Source of the DNA: Gordonia sp. X0973
GTDB lineage: Bacteria; Actinomycetota; Actinomycetes; Mycobacteriales; Mycobacteriaceae
Reading direction: 5' to 3'
Length of the DNA: 64,000 nucleotides
Assembly: GCF_013348785.1 (NCBI RefSeq)
Contig: NZ_CP054691.1
Coordinates: forward strand, 3,410,001 to 3,474,000
Part shown: in pieces, positions 8,345-17,138 of the stretch
Position numbering within the stretch: the first letter of the stretch is position 1
Layout of the letters: each line of letters opens with the position of its first letter
The notes under the pieces: generated by a model
What the model saw: only the letters and a program-made list of their open reading frames with translations
Told to the model about the DNA's origin: nothing
Databases searched by the model: none
Made by a program: the position numbers and the translations under genes

Positions 8345-8402
8345 GACGCGGGCCAATGTACATCTCGATACACCGACTCGCCTATCGGCTCTTCGGCACT
8401 CG

Positions 8403-9440
8403 ATGACCACCGGTACGCTCGCCACCGTGTCCGACGACCAGGCCAGCCGCTTCACGACCCGCCAACTGCTGCCGCCGACGCTGGTCTTCCTCGCCGCGCT
8501 GTTCGCGACGGTCGCGATCACCGCACCCACGCTGCTCGCCCCCCAACTCGCCCGCGTCTCCCTGGACACGAACCTGGTGGCGATCGCCCCGTCGACCGAA
8601 CCCGCCGTCACCCTCGACCGCTGCTCCCTCGACGGCCCCCGGGCGGTATTGACTCCCCCGACGACGCTGATCCGCAACCAGCGCATCGTCGTCGTCCGCC
8701 CCGCCGACCGCCGCATCGCCACCGTGCAGGCCGGGACCGCTATCCGTCGCGACGACAAGGCCCCCGGCTGCAGCGATCCGGTCCTGTTCGCCACCCTCGA
8801 CCGCGTCACCGTCGACCGCACCACGGCGGCGCCGACGGGCGAGTCCAGCGTGCAGACCGATTCGCGGCGCCCGGCGTGGGTCCTCCCCGACCGTTCCGGT
8901 TTCACCTACCTGTTCGCGCCACGGTTCACGCCGGACAGTGCCCAGCGGTTCTTCGACCCGGTCACCCGACAGCACGCGCCCCTGACCGTCCTGGGCCGCG
9001 ACATCCGGGACGGCCGTGCCGTCACGCGGATGCGGGCGGAGATCCCCGACACCGACCTCGCCGCGCTCCCCGGCGCCGACCCACGCATGCGCCTGACAAG
9101 ACCGGCGGCCTGGTTCGGCCGCCCGGGCGCTGACATGACCGCCGACGTGTGGCAGGGCGGCCGCTACACGCTGTGGGTCGACGAGGCATCGGGGCTCGTC
9201 GTCGACGCCGAGATCGTGGTGCGACGGGACTACCGCGCCGGTGACCTGCGCCTGCCCGACGTTGAGGCGACGTTCCGCTACGACGAGCAGACCCGCAAAT
9301 CCCTCGTCGACGCGGCGCGGACCCAGTCGCGGCCGGCGTGGCTGGCCGGGCGCATCGTCCCGATCGTCGCGGTCATCGCGGCGCTGGCCGCTGCCGGGGG
9401 TGCGTGGACACTGCGACGCAGGTCCCGCGACGCCGCCTAG
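8403..9440 (+). CDS. DUF3068 (PorA-family) membrane protein
   Basis: 345 residues from ATG 8403; GTG 8427 (MSDDQASRFTT) is an equally good start. A membrane helix at about residues 23-45 (LVFLAALFATVAITAPTLLA) is followed by a large extracytoplasmic domain with the family pattern of paired strands (for example RPAWVLPDRSGFTYLFAPRF) and a second helix near the C-terminus (IVPIVAVIAALAAAGGAWTL) with an RRRSRDAA tail. It matches the DUF3068 family (M. tuberculosis Rv0227c), which some annotations call PorA-like. The role is unproven. The first 60 bases of the wider open frame overlap a fragment of the TCGATAC repeat, so upstream starts are unlikely. Confidence 0.8.
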   Translation: MTTGTLATVSDDQASRFTTRQLLPPTLVFLAALFATVAITAPTLLAPQLARVSLDTNLVAIAPSTEPAVTLDRCSLDGPRAVLTPPTTLIRNQRIVVVRPADRRIATVQAGTAIRRDDKAPGCSDPVLFATLDRVTVDRTTAAPTGESSVQTDSRRPAWVLPDRSGFTYLFAPRFTPDSAQRFFDPVTRQHAPLTVLGRDIRDGRAVTRMRAEIPDTDLAALPGADPRMRLTRPAAWFGRPGADMTADVWQGGRYTLWVDEASGLVVDAEIVVRRDYRAGDLRLPDVEATFRYDEQTRKSLVDAARTQSRPAWLAGRIVPIVAVIAALAAAGGAWTLRRRSRDAA

Positions 9441-9457
9441 GTGTATCATTGGTGTAT
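9441..9457. promoter_or_regulatory. Direct repeat GTGTAT at the vapB start
   Basis: GTGTAT occurs at 9441-9446 and again at 9452-9457, 11 bp apart (one helical turn), and the second copy overlaps the vapB ATG. VapB antitoxins normally repress their own operon by binding repeats next to the start, so this is a candidate operator. Confidence 0.4.
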
Positions 9458-9656
9458 GGCGCGCACAAACATCGATATCGACGAGACCGCCTGCCGGGCG
9501 GTGATGTACCGCTATCGCTTGGCCACCAAACGCGACGCGGTGAACTTCGCATTGCGCTCACTTGCCGATGAACCGCTCGATCTCGACGAGGCCCTGCGCC
9601 TGCGCGGATCCGGCTGGGACGGCGACCTCGACGAAATGCGCGAGAGCCGGGTCTGA
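9456..9656 (+). CDS. vapB: VapB-family antitoxin
   Basis: 66 residues (MARTNIDIDETACRAVMYRY). The opening MARTNIDID is typical of VapB antitoxins with a ribbon-helix-helix DNA-binding N-terminus; TKRDAVNFALRSLADEP forms the second helix. The C-terminal part (LRLRGSGWDGDLDEMRESR) contains the GSGWDGDLDEMR motif that inserts into the VapC groove. TGA overlaps the vapC ATG by one base, so the pair is co-translated. Expected to neutralise VapC and repress the operon. Confidence 0.93.
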   Translation: MARTNIDIDETACRAVMYRYRLATKRDAVNFALRSLADEPLDLDEALRLRGSGWDGDLDEMRESRV

Positions 9657-10045
9657 TGATTCTCGTCGACTCGTCGGCGTGGATCGAGTTCCTGCGGGGC
9701 ACGCAGAGTCGGGCGGGTGATCGGGTCGCCGCACTCCTGTCCACCGACATCGCGATCTGCGATGCCATTCGGATGGAAGTGCTGGCAGGCGCCCGCGACG
9801 ATGCCCATCTCGTCAGCCTCCGACGCCTCCTCGCGCGTGCCGTCGTCCTGCCCACCACGCCCACCCACTACGACGACGCGGCGATGCTGTTCCGCACCTG
9901 CCGACGCCAGGGCGAGACGGTGCGCAAGCTCATGGACTGTCTTATCGCGGCGCACGCGATTCGGGAGGGGATTCCGATCCTCCACGCCGACAAGGACTTC
10001 GACGCGATAGCGCGTCACTCCCCACTCGTCGTCGAGTCGCCGTGA
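9656..10045 (+). CDS. vapC: VapC toxin, PIN-domain ribonuclease
   Basis: 129 residues. The PIN acidic set is complete: Asp4 in LVDSSAWIEFLRG, Glu near residue 41 in CDAIRMEVLAGA, Asp near residue 98 in KLMDCLIAAHAI, and a final Asp in ILHADKDFDAIA. PIN toxins cleave RNA, often tRNA or rRNA, with Mg2+. It is directly coupled to vapB. The pair sits between the envelope block and the TPM-domain gene, with no sign of other mobile genes. Confidence 0.94.
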   Translation: MILVDSSAWIEFLRGTQSRAGDRVAALLSTDIAICDAIRMEVLAGARDDAHLVSLRRLLARAVVLPTTPTHYDDAAMLFRTCRRQGETVRKLMDCLIAAHAIREGIPILHADKDFDAIARHSPLVVESP

Positions 10046-10055
10046 CTGCCGCCGA

Positions 10056-12077
10056 CTAGAAACGCCCGCCGACGCCGATGCGACCGGAGCTGCTCGACCC
10101 GCCGAAGGAGCCGGGCGAGCGACCCTCGTAGGTGTAGCCGTCGTGATCGCCGGTGCGGTTGCCTGCCCCGCCGAGAGCTCCGCCGAGTCCGCCGCGCAGG
10201 AAGCTGTCCACGAGGACGCCGCCGAGCACGGCACCGATGGCCGAGGCGTCACCCCCTTGCACCGCCGGGTTCTCCTCCTGCTGCCAGGAGACGACGTCTC
10301 CCTGTGCGCTCATCAGCGCCTCGTCGGCCAGCGCACCGGCGCGCCGGGCGTCGCCGGTGGCCTCGTCGGCCTCGGTGGCCGGGCGCTGCCGCGCCGAGGC
10401 CAGCAGACCCTCCGCCGACGCGAGGCGGGTGCGGGCGTCGGCCTGCACGGCTCCGCGTCGGGTGGCGATGAAGTCACGGGCCGCGGAAACCTTCGCCTCC
10501 GCCGCGGCGGTGGCCTGCTCGCGCAGTTCGACGCGACGCTGGCGTGCGCCCGTCTGCGCCCTAGCGGCCTCCAGTTCCCGGTCCAACACGGCGTCGGTCT
10601 CGACGAGGGTGGTGAAGGAGCCGAGCGGGTCGCCCGCAGTGTTCGCCGCCGCGTAGTCGAGCGCGGCCTGGGCCTGCGCGACGGCATCGGCGAGGGCGGG
10701 CGACGCATCGAGACCGGCGGCCTCCGCGATCTCCGCGATCACCTCGTCGACGAGGGCGGGCAGCCGGGTGGACGCCTGCGCGATGGCCACGTCGGCGTTG
10801 GTGATCGCGTCGAGCAGCTTCACCCCCTGGGCGACAGCGCCCTCGGCCGCGCGGATCGACGCGACCGCCGCTCCCTGCTTACCGGCCGGGAGGGCGACCG
10901 CCGCCCGACCCTCGTTGACGTTCTCCTGCGCGAATTCGATCTGCTTCTCCGCCAGCTCGACGTTGTGCGAGACCGCCTTGACCCGGTCCTCGCCGTGCTT
11001 GGCGATGAGCAGCGCGAGCATCCCCTCGGCCGCATTGGCCCGCGTCTGCAGGTCGACGATTCCGCGCGTCAGGTTGTCGAGACGTTCGGGCGCGTTGAGC
11101 AGCAGGTTCCGCATGTCGTCGAAGGCGCGGACCTGCTCGTCGAGCTGCGCGTCGACGTCGTGGCAGGTCGTGATGATCTGCACCAGCATGGACCGCTGCT
11201 CGTCGGCCGTCTCCTCGATCCCGTCGTCGAGCCGCTGCCGCAGCGCGAAGGATTGCGCCATCCCCTTCTTCGCCGCGGCGACCGCCGTGCGGAACGGCGC
11301 GGTCTCCTGCTCGCCGAACTCGTCGACGGCCAGCTGCAGCTCTTCGGAACTGGTGCGCACCGCGTTGTCGGTGTCGGTGAGGATCTCCTTGGACCAGTCG
11401 TCGAGCACGTCGAGCGACTGTGTCGCCAGCTGGTCGACGGTGAGTTCGTCGGACGCGGTGCGCAGCGAGGCGAGCCGTTCCTGCGCCTGCTGCGTGCGCC
11501 GCCGGCGCGAGTACGCGTACGCACCGGCACCACCGACCACCGCGACGCCGCCCACACCGGCCGCCGCGTAGGCGAGGGTGTGCGACGGGGCCAGGGCGTC
11601 GGTGATCCCGTGTGCCGCGCCGATCGCGGCCTCGGCCCACTCGCCCTTCTTCAGCCGGGGCTCGACGTCCTTGCCCGCGATCGCATTGATCTGTCCCTGC
11701 GTCAGCAGCTCCGGCGTCGAGAGGTAGTACCGCCGACCCTCGGTGGCGACGACGAGCAGGACGTCACGGTCGGTGAGTTCGCTCATGTCGTGGACTTGCT
11801 TCGCCCAATCCTGCGCCGAGAGATTGTCGAAATTCTTCACGTAGACGACCCACAGGCTCAGGCCCCGCTCGGCGTAGAGCTTGTCGATCGCCGACTGCAA
11901 CTGCGCGTGCTCAGCCTTGCTGATCGCGGACGCGGGATCGTAGATCTGCAATTGTTCGGGCAGGGCGATGGGCGGCTCGGCTCTGGCCGTCGTCGCGGCG
12001 ATCAGGCCGAGGGAGAGCGACGCGAAGAGCACGATCGCAGCGGCCAGTTGACGAAGGATCAGGCGCGCGTTGGGCAT
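10056..12077 (-). CDS. TPM-domain membrane protein
   Basis: 673 residues. A signal peptide (residues 1-33, LAAAIVLFASLSLGLIAATTARA) precedes a TPM domain (about 40-160; LSLWVVYVKNFDNLSAQDWA...DRDVLLVVATEGRRYYLST), which in other organisms acts in photosystem repair or as an uncharacterised phosphatase-like fold. A membrane helix at about 168-188 (YAAAGVGGVAVVGGAGAYAY) ends in SRRRR, so the rest, a long Ala/Glu-rich helical and coiled-coil region, is cytoplasmic. The end is Gly-rich (FGGSSSSGRIGVGGRF). Size and layout resemble M. tuberculosis Rv2345. Function unknown. Confidence 0.82.
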   Translation of the reverse strand: MPNARLILRQLAAAIVLFASLSLGLIAATTARAEPPIALPEQLQIYDPASAISKAEHAQLQSAIDKLYAERGLSLWVVYVKNFDNLSAQDWAKQVHDMSELTDRDVLLVVATEGRRYYLSTPELLTQGQINAIAGKDVEPRLKKGEWAEAAIGAAHGITDALAPSHTLAYAAAGVGGVAVVGGAGAYAYSRRRRTQQAQERLASLRTASDELTVDQLATQSLDVLDDWSKEILTDTDNAVRTSSEELQLAVDEFGEQETAPFRTAVAAAKKGMAQSFALRQRLDDGIEETADEQRSMLVQIITTCHDVDAQLDEQVRAFDDMRNLLLNAPERLDNLTRGIVDLQTRANAAEGMLALLIAKHGEDRVKAVSHNVELAEKQIEFAQENVNEGRAAVALPAGKQGAAVASIRAAEGAVAQGVKLLDAITNADVAIAQASTRLPALVDEVIAEIAEAAGLDASPALADAVAQAQAALDYAAANTAGDPLGSFTTLVETDAVLDRELEAARAQTGARQRRVELREQATAAAEAKVSAARDFIATRRGAVQADARTRLASAEGLLASARQRPATEADEATGDARRAGALADEALMSAQGDVVSWQQEENPAVQGGDASAIGAVLGGVLVDSFLRGGLGGALGGAGNRTGDHDGYTYEGRSPGSFGGSSSSGRIGVGGRF

Positions 12078-12115
12078 GGATCCAATCTAGCCTCACGCCG
12101 TGCAATATTGAGGTG

Positions 12116-13609
12116 ATGGATCATCCGGGAGCGACAAATGTCGCATGGGACGCCGTGGTCGTCGGGTCGGGTCCCAACGGCCTCACGGCGGCGGCCATGC
12201 TCGCGCGGGCCGGGCGCCGGGTTCTGGTCGTCGAAGCGGCGTCCACCGTCGGCGGCGGGATGCGCAGCGCCGAACTCTTCGAACCCGGCGTGGTCCACGA
12301 TCTGTGTTCGGCGGTCCATCCGCTCGGACGGGTGTCCCCGGCGTTCGCCGAACTCGGGTTGGCCGACCACGGACTGCGGTGGCTCACCCCCGAGGTCTCA
12401 CTCACCCACGTCTTCGACGCGCGCTCATCCGTCGCCCTGCACCGCGACGGGGCGGCCGGCGCCGAGGAATTGGGGATCGACGCGGCGGCCTGGCGGCGGC
12501 TCGTCGCGGTCGACGAGAAGCACCTGACCACCCTGATCAGCCAGGTGTTGCGCCCGCTGGGACTCCCGAGGCATCCGTGGCCGATGGCCCGGTTCGGGGC
12601 GCGGGCGCTTCGGTCCGTCGACCGCTTCACCCGCGCCTTCGACGACCACCGGACGCGCACCCTGTTCGCCGGGGCCGCCGCGCACGCGATGGTGGAGATG
12701 TCGGCGGCGGGGTCGGCCGGTCCGGGCCTGCTGCTGCTCGCCCCCTCGTCGACGACGGGCTGGCCGATCGCCCGCGGCGGGTCGCAGGCCATCGCCGACG
12801 CGCTGGTCTCCTGTCTGCGCGAGGCCGGCGGTGAGATCGAGACCGGCCGGCGCATAACTGCTTTCGACGAGCTGCCGCCCGCGCACCAGTACTACTTCGA
12901 CACCTCGGTGACGAGCCTGCTCGACGTCCTGGGCGCACGCCTGCCGTCGCGGGTGGCCCGCGCCTACCGCCGTTGGCGCTACGGTCCGGGCGTCTGCAAG
13001 ATCGACTTCCTGCTCTCCGAGCCGATCCCGTGGCGCAGCGAATCCGCGACGCGGACCGCGACCGTCCACGTCGCCCAGGATTACCGACAGATCGCCGACG
13101 CGGAGACCGCCGTCGCCCACGGCGAACACCCACGGCGTCCGTGGCTGCTGTGCGGCGAGCCGACGCGCCTGGACCCCTTGCGCGCCGAGGGGAGCGCGGG
13201 TGGCGAGACCACGAGCGCCGGGGGCGGGCGGGCCCATTCGACCCGCCACGTCGCGTGGGCGTATTGCCACGTGCCGAACGGCTCGTCGCGCGACATGGGC
13301 GAGGCGATGATCGACGAACTGGAGCGCTGCGCCCCCGGCTTCCGCGACGTCGTCGTCGCCTCGCGGGTGCAGACCGCGGCACAACTGGGCGAGCATGACG
13401 CGAACTTCGTCGGCGGCGACATCGGGTGCGGCGCGACGTCGCTGCGGCAGATCCTCGGCCGCCCCCGCTTCTCCCCGAACCCGGTGCGACCCAATCCCTA
13501 CGCGACGGGCGTTCCGGGCGTCTACCTCTGCTCGTCAGCCACTGCTCCGGGTGGCGGCGTCCACGGGATGAGCGGGTATTGGGCGGCGAAATTCGGGCTG
13601 GCCGAGTAG
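12116..13609 (+). CDS. FAD-dependent oxidoreductase of the phytoene desaturase/CrtI-like family
   Basis: About 497 residues. The Rossmann dinucleotide-binding motif VVVGSGPNGLTAAAMLARAG followed by VLVVEA (residues 14-42) binds FAD, and GGGMRS follows as in amine-oxidase and phytoene-desaturase folds. The C-terminus has the second FAD contact (GVYLCSSATAPGGGVHGMSG). GTG 12113 directly precedes ATG 12116; either could start. The family includes carotenoid desaturases and many uncharacterised dehydrogenases; nothing nearby indicates carotenoid synthesis, so the substrate is unknown. Divergent from the TPM gene. Confidence 0.85.
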   Translation: MDHPGATNVAWDAVVVGSGPNGLTAAAMLARAGRRVLVVEAASTVGGGMRSAELFEPGVVHDLCSAVHPLGRVSPAFAELGLADHGLRWLTPEVSLTHVFDARSSVALHRDGAAGAEELGIDAAAWRRLVAVDEKHLTTLISQVLRPLGLPRHPWPMARFGARALRSVDRFTRAFDDHRTRTLFAGAAAHAMVEMSAAGSAGPGLLLLAPSSTTGWPIARGGSQAIADALVSCLREAGGEIETGRRITAFDELPPAHQYYFDTSVTSLLDVLGARLPSRVARAYRRWRYGPGVCKIDFLLSEPIPWRSESATRTATVHVAQDYRQIADAETAVAHGEHPRRPWLLCGEPTRLDPLRAEGSAGGETTSAGGGRAHSTRHVAWAYCHVPNGSSRDMGEAMIDELERCAPGFRDVVVASRVQTAAQLGEHDANFVGGDIGCGATSLRQILGRPRFSPNPVRPNPYATGVPGVYLCSSATAPGGGVHGMSGYWAAKFGLAE

Positions 13610-13620
13610 TCGAGCGGACG

Positions 13621-13684
13621 AACGCTACCGAATCTCACAGATACTCCCGTTGCAACGGTAGGGACTGCGAAATTCGGTAGCGTT
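13621..13684. terminator. Long inverted repeat between convergent genes
   Basis: AACGCTACCGAAT (13621-13633) is repeated inverted and exact at 13672-13684, and pairing continues with two changes for about seven more bases. A second small palindrome CCGTTGCAACGG lies in the loop. It sits between the FAD enzyme and the DUF475 gene, so a two-way terminator is likely; there is no T-tract. Confidence 0.55.
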
Positions 13685-13691
13685 TGCTGGC

Positions 13692-14774
13692 TCACGGACT
13701 CGGCTCGGCCGATTCCTTCTTCCGGAACCGCACACTCCACGCGAATGCGGCGGCGATGAAGACCATGCCGGCCAGGCCGGTGACGAGTTCGTCGACGTGG
13801 TGGCCGATCGACACCAGCAGCAGCCCGGCCAGCGCGCCGATCGCCCAGTGTGCGCCGTGCTCAAGGTAGACGTACTGGTCGAGTGTGCCCCGCCGGACCA
13901 TGTAGACGGTCAACGACCGGACGAACATCGCGCCGATCAATCCCAGTCCCAAGGCGATGATGATCGGGTCGGAGGTGATCGCAAAGGCGCCGATCACGCC
14001 GTCGAAGGAGAACGACGCATCGAGGATTTCCAGGTAGAGGAACAGCATGAACGCGGCGCGACCGGTCGCCACCACCACCGCCGCACCCCCCGGCGCGGCA
14101 TCGTCGCCCGACTCGTCGATGTGGAAGAACGACGAGAGCCCGTTGACGATCAGGTAGGTCAACAGCCCCAACACTCCGGAGAGCAGCACGGTGCCGGCCT
14201 TGGCGTCGGGGGCGACGGCCGTCGCCACGTAGACCAGGACACCGAGGGAGACGATCACCGAGATCCGGCCGATCTGCCCCACCCGTTCCAGCGGACGCTC
14301 GATCAGGGTGATCCAGGTCCGGTCCTTCTCGGTGAAGAAATAGTCGAGGAACAGCATCAGCAGGAACATCCCGCCGAAGGCGGCGATCTGCGGATGGGCG
14401 TCGCGGATGATCGACTCGTAGGTGGGCCGGCCGTCGGTCGGCGGGTTCAAGGCCAGTCGGAGCGCGGCGATCGGGCCCAAGCGCGGGCTCGTCGTCGCCC
14501 ACACCAGCAGCAGCGGGAAGGCCAGGCGCATCCCGAATACCGCCACGACGATGCCGACGGTGAGGAACATCCGCTGCCAAAACGCGCTCATCCGACGCAG
14601 CACCGACGCGTTGATCACGGCGTTGTCGAAGGACAGCGAGACCTCGAGGACACCTAGGATGACGACCAAGAACAGGGCTTGGAGGCCGCCCAGCTCGGTC
14701 GTGCCGCCGTACAGATAGGCCGCCACCATCGCGATGAGGGTGACTACGACGGACACCCCGAAGATCCGGATCAC
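13692..14774 (-). CDS. DUF475 (TerC/YkoY-like) integral membrane protein
   Basis: 360 residues with about nine membrane helices. The repeated motif GVLEVSLSFDNAVINASVLR near residue 40 and LEILDASFSFDGVIGAFAIT near residue 230 are the two halves of the TerC-like fold with conserved acidic and Asn residues in SLSFDNAV/SFSFDGV. TerC relatives handle metal ions such as Mn2+ or give tellurium resistance; DUF475 itself is uncharacterised. ATG start MIRIFGVSVV. Convergent with the oxidoreductase. Confidence 0.85.
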   Translation of the reverse strand: MIRIFGVSVVVTLIAMVAAYLYGGTTELGGLQALFLVVILGVLEVSLSFDNAVINASVLRRMSAFWQRMFLTVGIVVAVFGMRLAFPLLLVWATTSPRLGPIAALRLALNPPTDGRPTYESIIRDAHPQIAAFGGMFLLMLFLDYFFTEKDRTWITLIERPLERVGQIGRISVIVSLGVLVYVATAVAPDAKAGTVLLSGVLGLLTYLIVNGLSSFFHIDESGDDAAPGGAAVVVATGRAAFMLFLYLEILDASFSFDGVIGAFAITSDPIIIALGLGLIGAMFVRSLTVYMVRRGTLDQYVYLEHGAHWAIGALAGLLLVSIGHHVDELVTGLAGMVFIAAAFAWSVRFRKKESAEPSP

Positions 14775-14924
14775 GCGACCATTCTCTCAGGAGCCGTTCG
14801 CCCATCTTCGTCGGGAACCGCGAACCACGCACAGGAACCGCACAGCTGGTTCCCTGGTTTACCCGGACAAAACAGATCATCCTGGTAGGAGTCCATGTAA
14901 CCGGCGAACCGGAGGAGATCGGTC

Positions 14925-15338
14925 GTGAGAAGGATTACTGTCGCGGCAATCGCGGCGGCAACGACGGGACTTGCCCTGACTTCGACGGTCGTCCCGACCG
15001 CTTCGGCGACGGTCCGCTCGTCGGTGTCGCTGGTTTCGCCCGGATCGTTGGCCAGCTACACCGTGGGCTGTCGCTACGAGGCGCGGGTCAAGGTCGACGA
15101 CGCCGCGACGATGGTCGCCCTCGTCGAGAACGCCGCCGGCTCGAACGTCACCACGACCGTCGCCAAGACCATTCCCGCGGCCGCGACCGCGATATTCGTC
15201 TGGGTGCCCACCCGTCCCGGCCGTCGCACGCTGCGCGCGGTCCAGGCGACGAACGGCAAACGGGTCTACAGTCGCCCGATCACCGTGAACGTCGGCAACG
15301 GAATCGTCGCCGGCCCGTTCTGCTACTCGATGTCCTGA
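14925..15338 (+). CDS. Small secreted protein of unknown function
   Basis: 137 residues from GTG 14925, preceded at suitable distance by GGAGGAGA. A Sec signal peptide (MRRITVAAIAAATTGLALTS...TASA, cleavage after about residue 28) precedes an all-beta-looking domain with two Cys (YTVGCRYEARV and GPFCYSMS) that could form a disulfide. The pattern VDDAATMVALVENAAG...RRTLRAVQATNGKRVYS resembles an Ig-like bacterial domain. I do not recognise a specific family. Confidence 0.7.
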   Translation: MRRITVAAIAAATTGLALTSTVVPTASATVRSSVSLVSPGSLASYTVGCRYEARVKVDDAATMVALVENAAGSNVTTTVAKTIPAAATAIFVWVPTRPGRRTLRAVQATNGKRVYSRPITVNVGNGIVAGPFCYSMS

Positions 15339-15420
15339 CCGGCGTTCGGGCCAATCCGAGCTTCTCCGGGTACCACCTGCTCCGCGGGCATCACCCTCCC
15401 CTCTGCGACTCCTCCTCGGG

Positions 15421-17138
15421 TCAGCCGCGTACCGCGACTGCTCGCGCACAGCGTCGCACCTGCTCGGCAATCGCATAGGTCCGCAGCACCTGTACGGCGG
15501 TTTCGTCGGCGAGCCGTTCAGGGAACACGGTGAATCCGGCGTCTCGCAATACCTGATGACGGGACTCCAACTCGCTCCGAGTCGGCCCAGTACGCGCGGG
15601 ACCGACGCCGCGCTCGATCACACGCTCGCACCACGCCAGCAGATCGTCGACGGGCGTGGCTGCCCGCTCCCGGGTCCGAACCGGAGGTTCGCCGCGTCTC
15701 CGCCGCGGCACACGTAGGCCCCGCGCCTCGTGCGGTGCCTCGTCGAAAAACAGCACGTCGACGGGGTGATCGGCACACGAGAGGTGGGGTCGGATGACAC
15801 TGATCGGCATGAGGGATACACCGTCCACGTCACGGTCGAGTCGTCCGACGACGAGCGACTCGGGCTCCCAAACAGCGCCGCGCAACCGCGCGACGGCATG
15901 CGCGCTGATCTCCGAGAATCGCAGGCGCACACGCAGAACCGCGCCATCCTCGTCGACTATGGGCCACTCGACGCGCTGCTCCACTTCGTCGAAGCGGCTC
16001 TCCCCGGCATCGACCGGCGCGAGGACCACCCAGTCAGCGTTCTCGTCGCGCGGCTCCAACAATTCGTAGGGTTCGCCGACATGGCCGAAGTCGGCCCATC
16101 GTCGAATCGGTCGCAAGACCGCGTTCAACTCCGCCGAACTCAGCGGCTCGTGTTGCGCCAGCGTGTCGTCACCACCGGACAGCCGCCCGGCCACGTTGCG
16201 ACGGACACGTGCCACGTCGATCGCGGCACCGGTCGCCCGCTCAGGCGCGGCCAACCCGGGCCACACGACGCCGCGGGGATACGCCGCCACCGGGTCGAAT
16301 CCGCGTGACGAGGCCACCGGTCGTGCCGTCGTCGACGAATAGAACCGCTGCATGTCACGGTCGAGGAACATCGTCGTCAGCCCGCGATACCCCGAGGACG
16401 TCTCCCACGGATAACTCCCCAGCCCGACAAGGTGCAGCATCGGCACCTTCGCATAGGCGGTGCGCGCGCTGCCCAGCAGACGCTCCGGCAGCTCTTCCCC
16501 GGCAGGTGTGGCGTCTAGCGAGCAGATGAGGGCCAGCGTCGACGCGAGATCGGCCACCACGTGCGATTCGCCTGCGCCGGCGGTTCGTTCGACGATCCGC
16601 CGGAGGTGATCGCCGATCCGGCGCAGTTGCGATGCGAGCCGGTAGTGGTCGGCGACCTGCGCGGAGATCGCCGCGGCCCTGCATCGTTCCACCATCGACG
16701 GTGAGGCGTGTGCCGTCCCCGTCCGCACGATGTCGGCCAGCAAACCTGCTGCGTCAGCACGCATCGCCGCCTGATCCGCAGACCGCTTGAGAACCGCTTT
16801 CGACGGTGCGGCCGGCTCCCCGACCGGCGGCACCGCGGGCCCAACGACCTCGTCCGCGGTCGCCTCTGCCTGCCGCCCGAGCCATAAACAGACCATGATG
16901 ACGTGACGGCAGATGCCGAACGCCGCACACCCACAGCGCGCGGAATCCGGGCCGTCGAGGCGGACCGTCTCGCCATCTGCTTCGACGGTCAGTTCCACGT
17001 CGGACTCGTCGACGATCCTCGGTTCGGCCACGGCCAGGTCCTTGTCGGCCCGGCGCACGAGTCCGATGCTGGCCTGGCCGCCCACGCCTCGTCGTCCAGC
17101 CGGGCGCACCGTGAGGCGACCGTCGCCCGAGTGCTCAC
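15421..17138 (-). pseudogene. SWIM zinc-finger protein (YehQ-like), apparently frameshifted near its start
   Basis: The uninterrupted part (about 560 residues from 17109) starts with GLVRRADKDLAVAEPRIVDESDVELTV and then a SWIM zinc finger, CGCAAFGICRHVIMVC (CxC...CxH); the remainder is a large uncharacterised domain. The preceding VWA gene ends at 17135, and on the same strand a GTG at 17138 overlaps that stop as GTGA, the same coupling used elsewhere in this operon. From that GTG the frame gives a family-like N-terminus (about 20 residues containing LDDEAWAA) but then leaves the SWIM frame around 17075-17085; one base appears missing. Either a sequencing error, a real frameshift, or true initiation at GTG 17109. 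SWIM domains bind DNA, RNA or protein. Confidence 0.6.
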
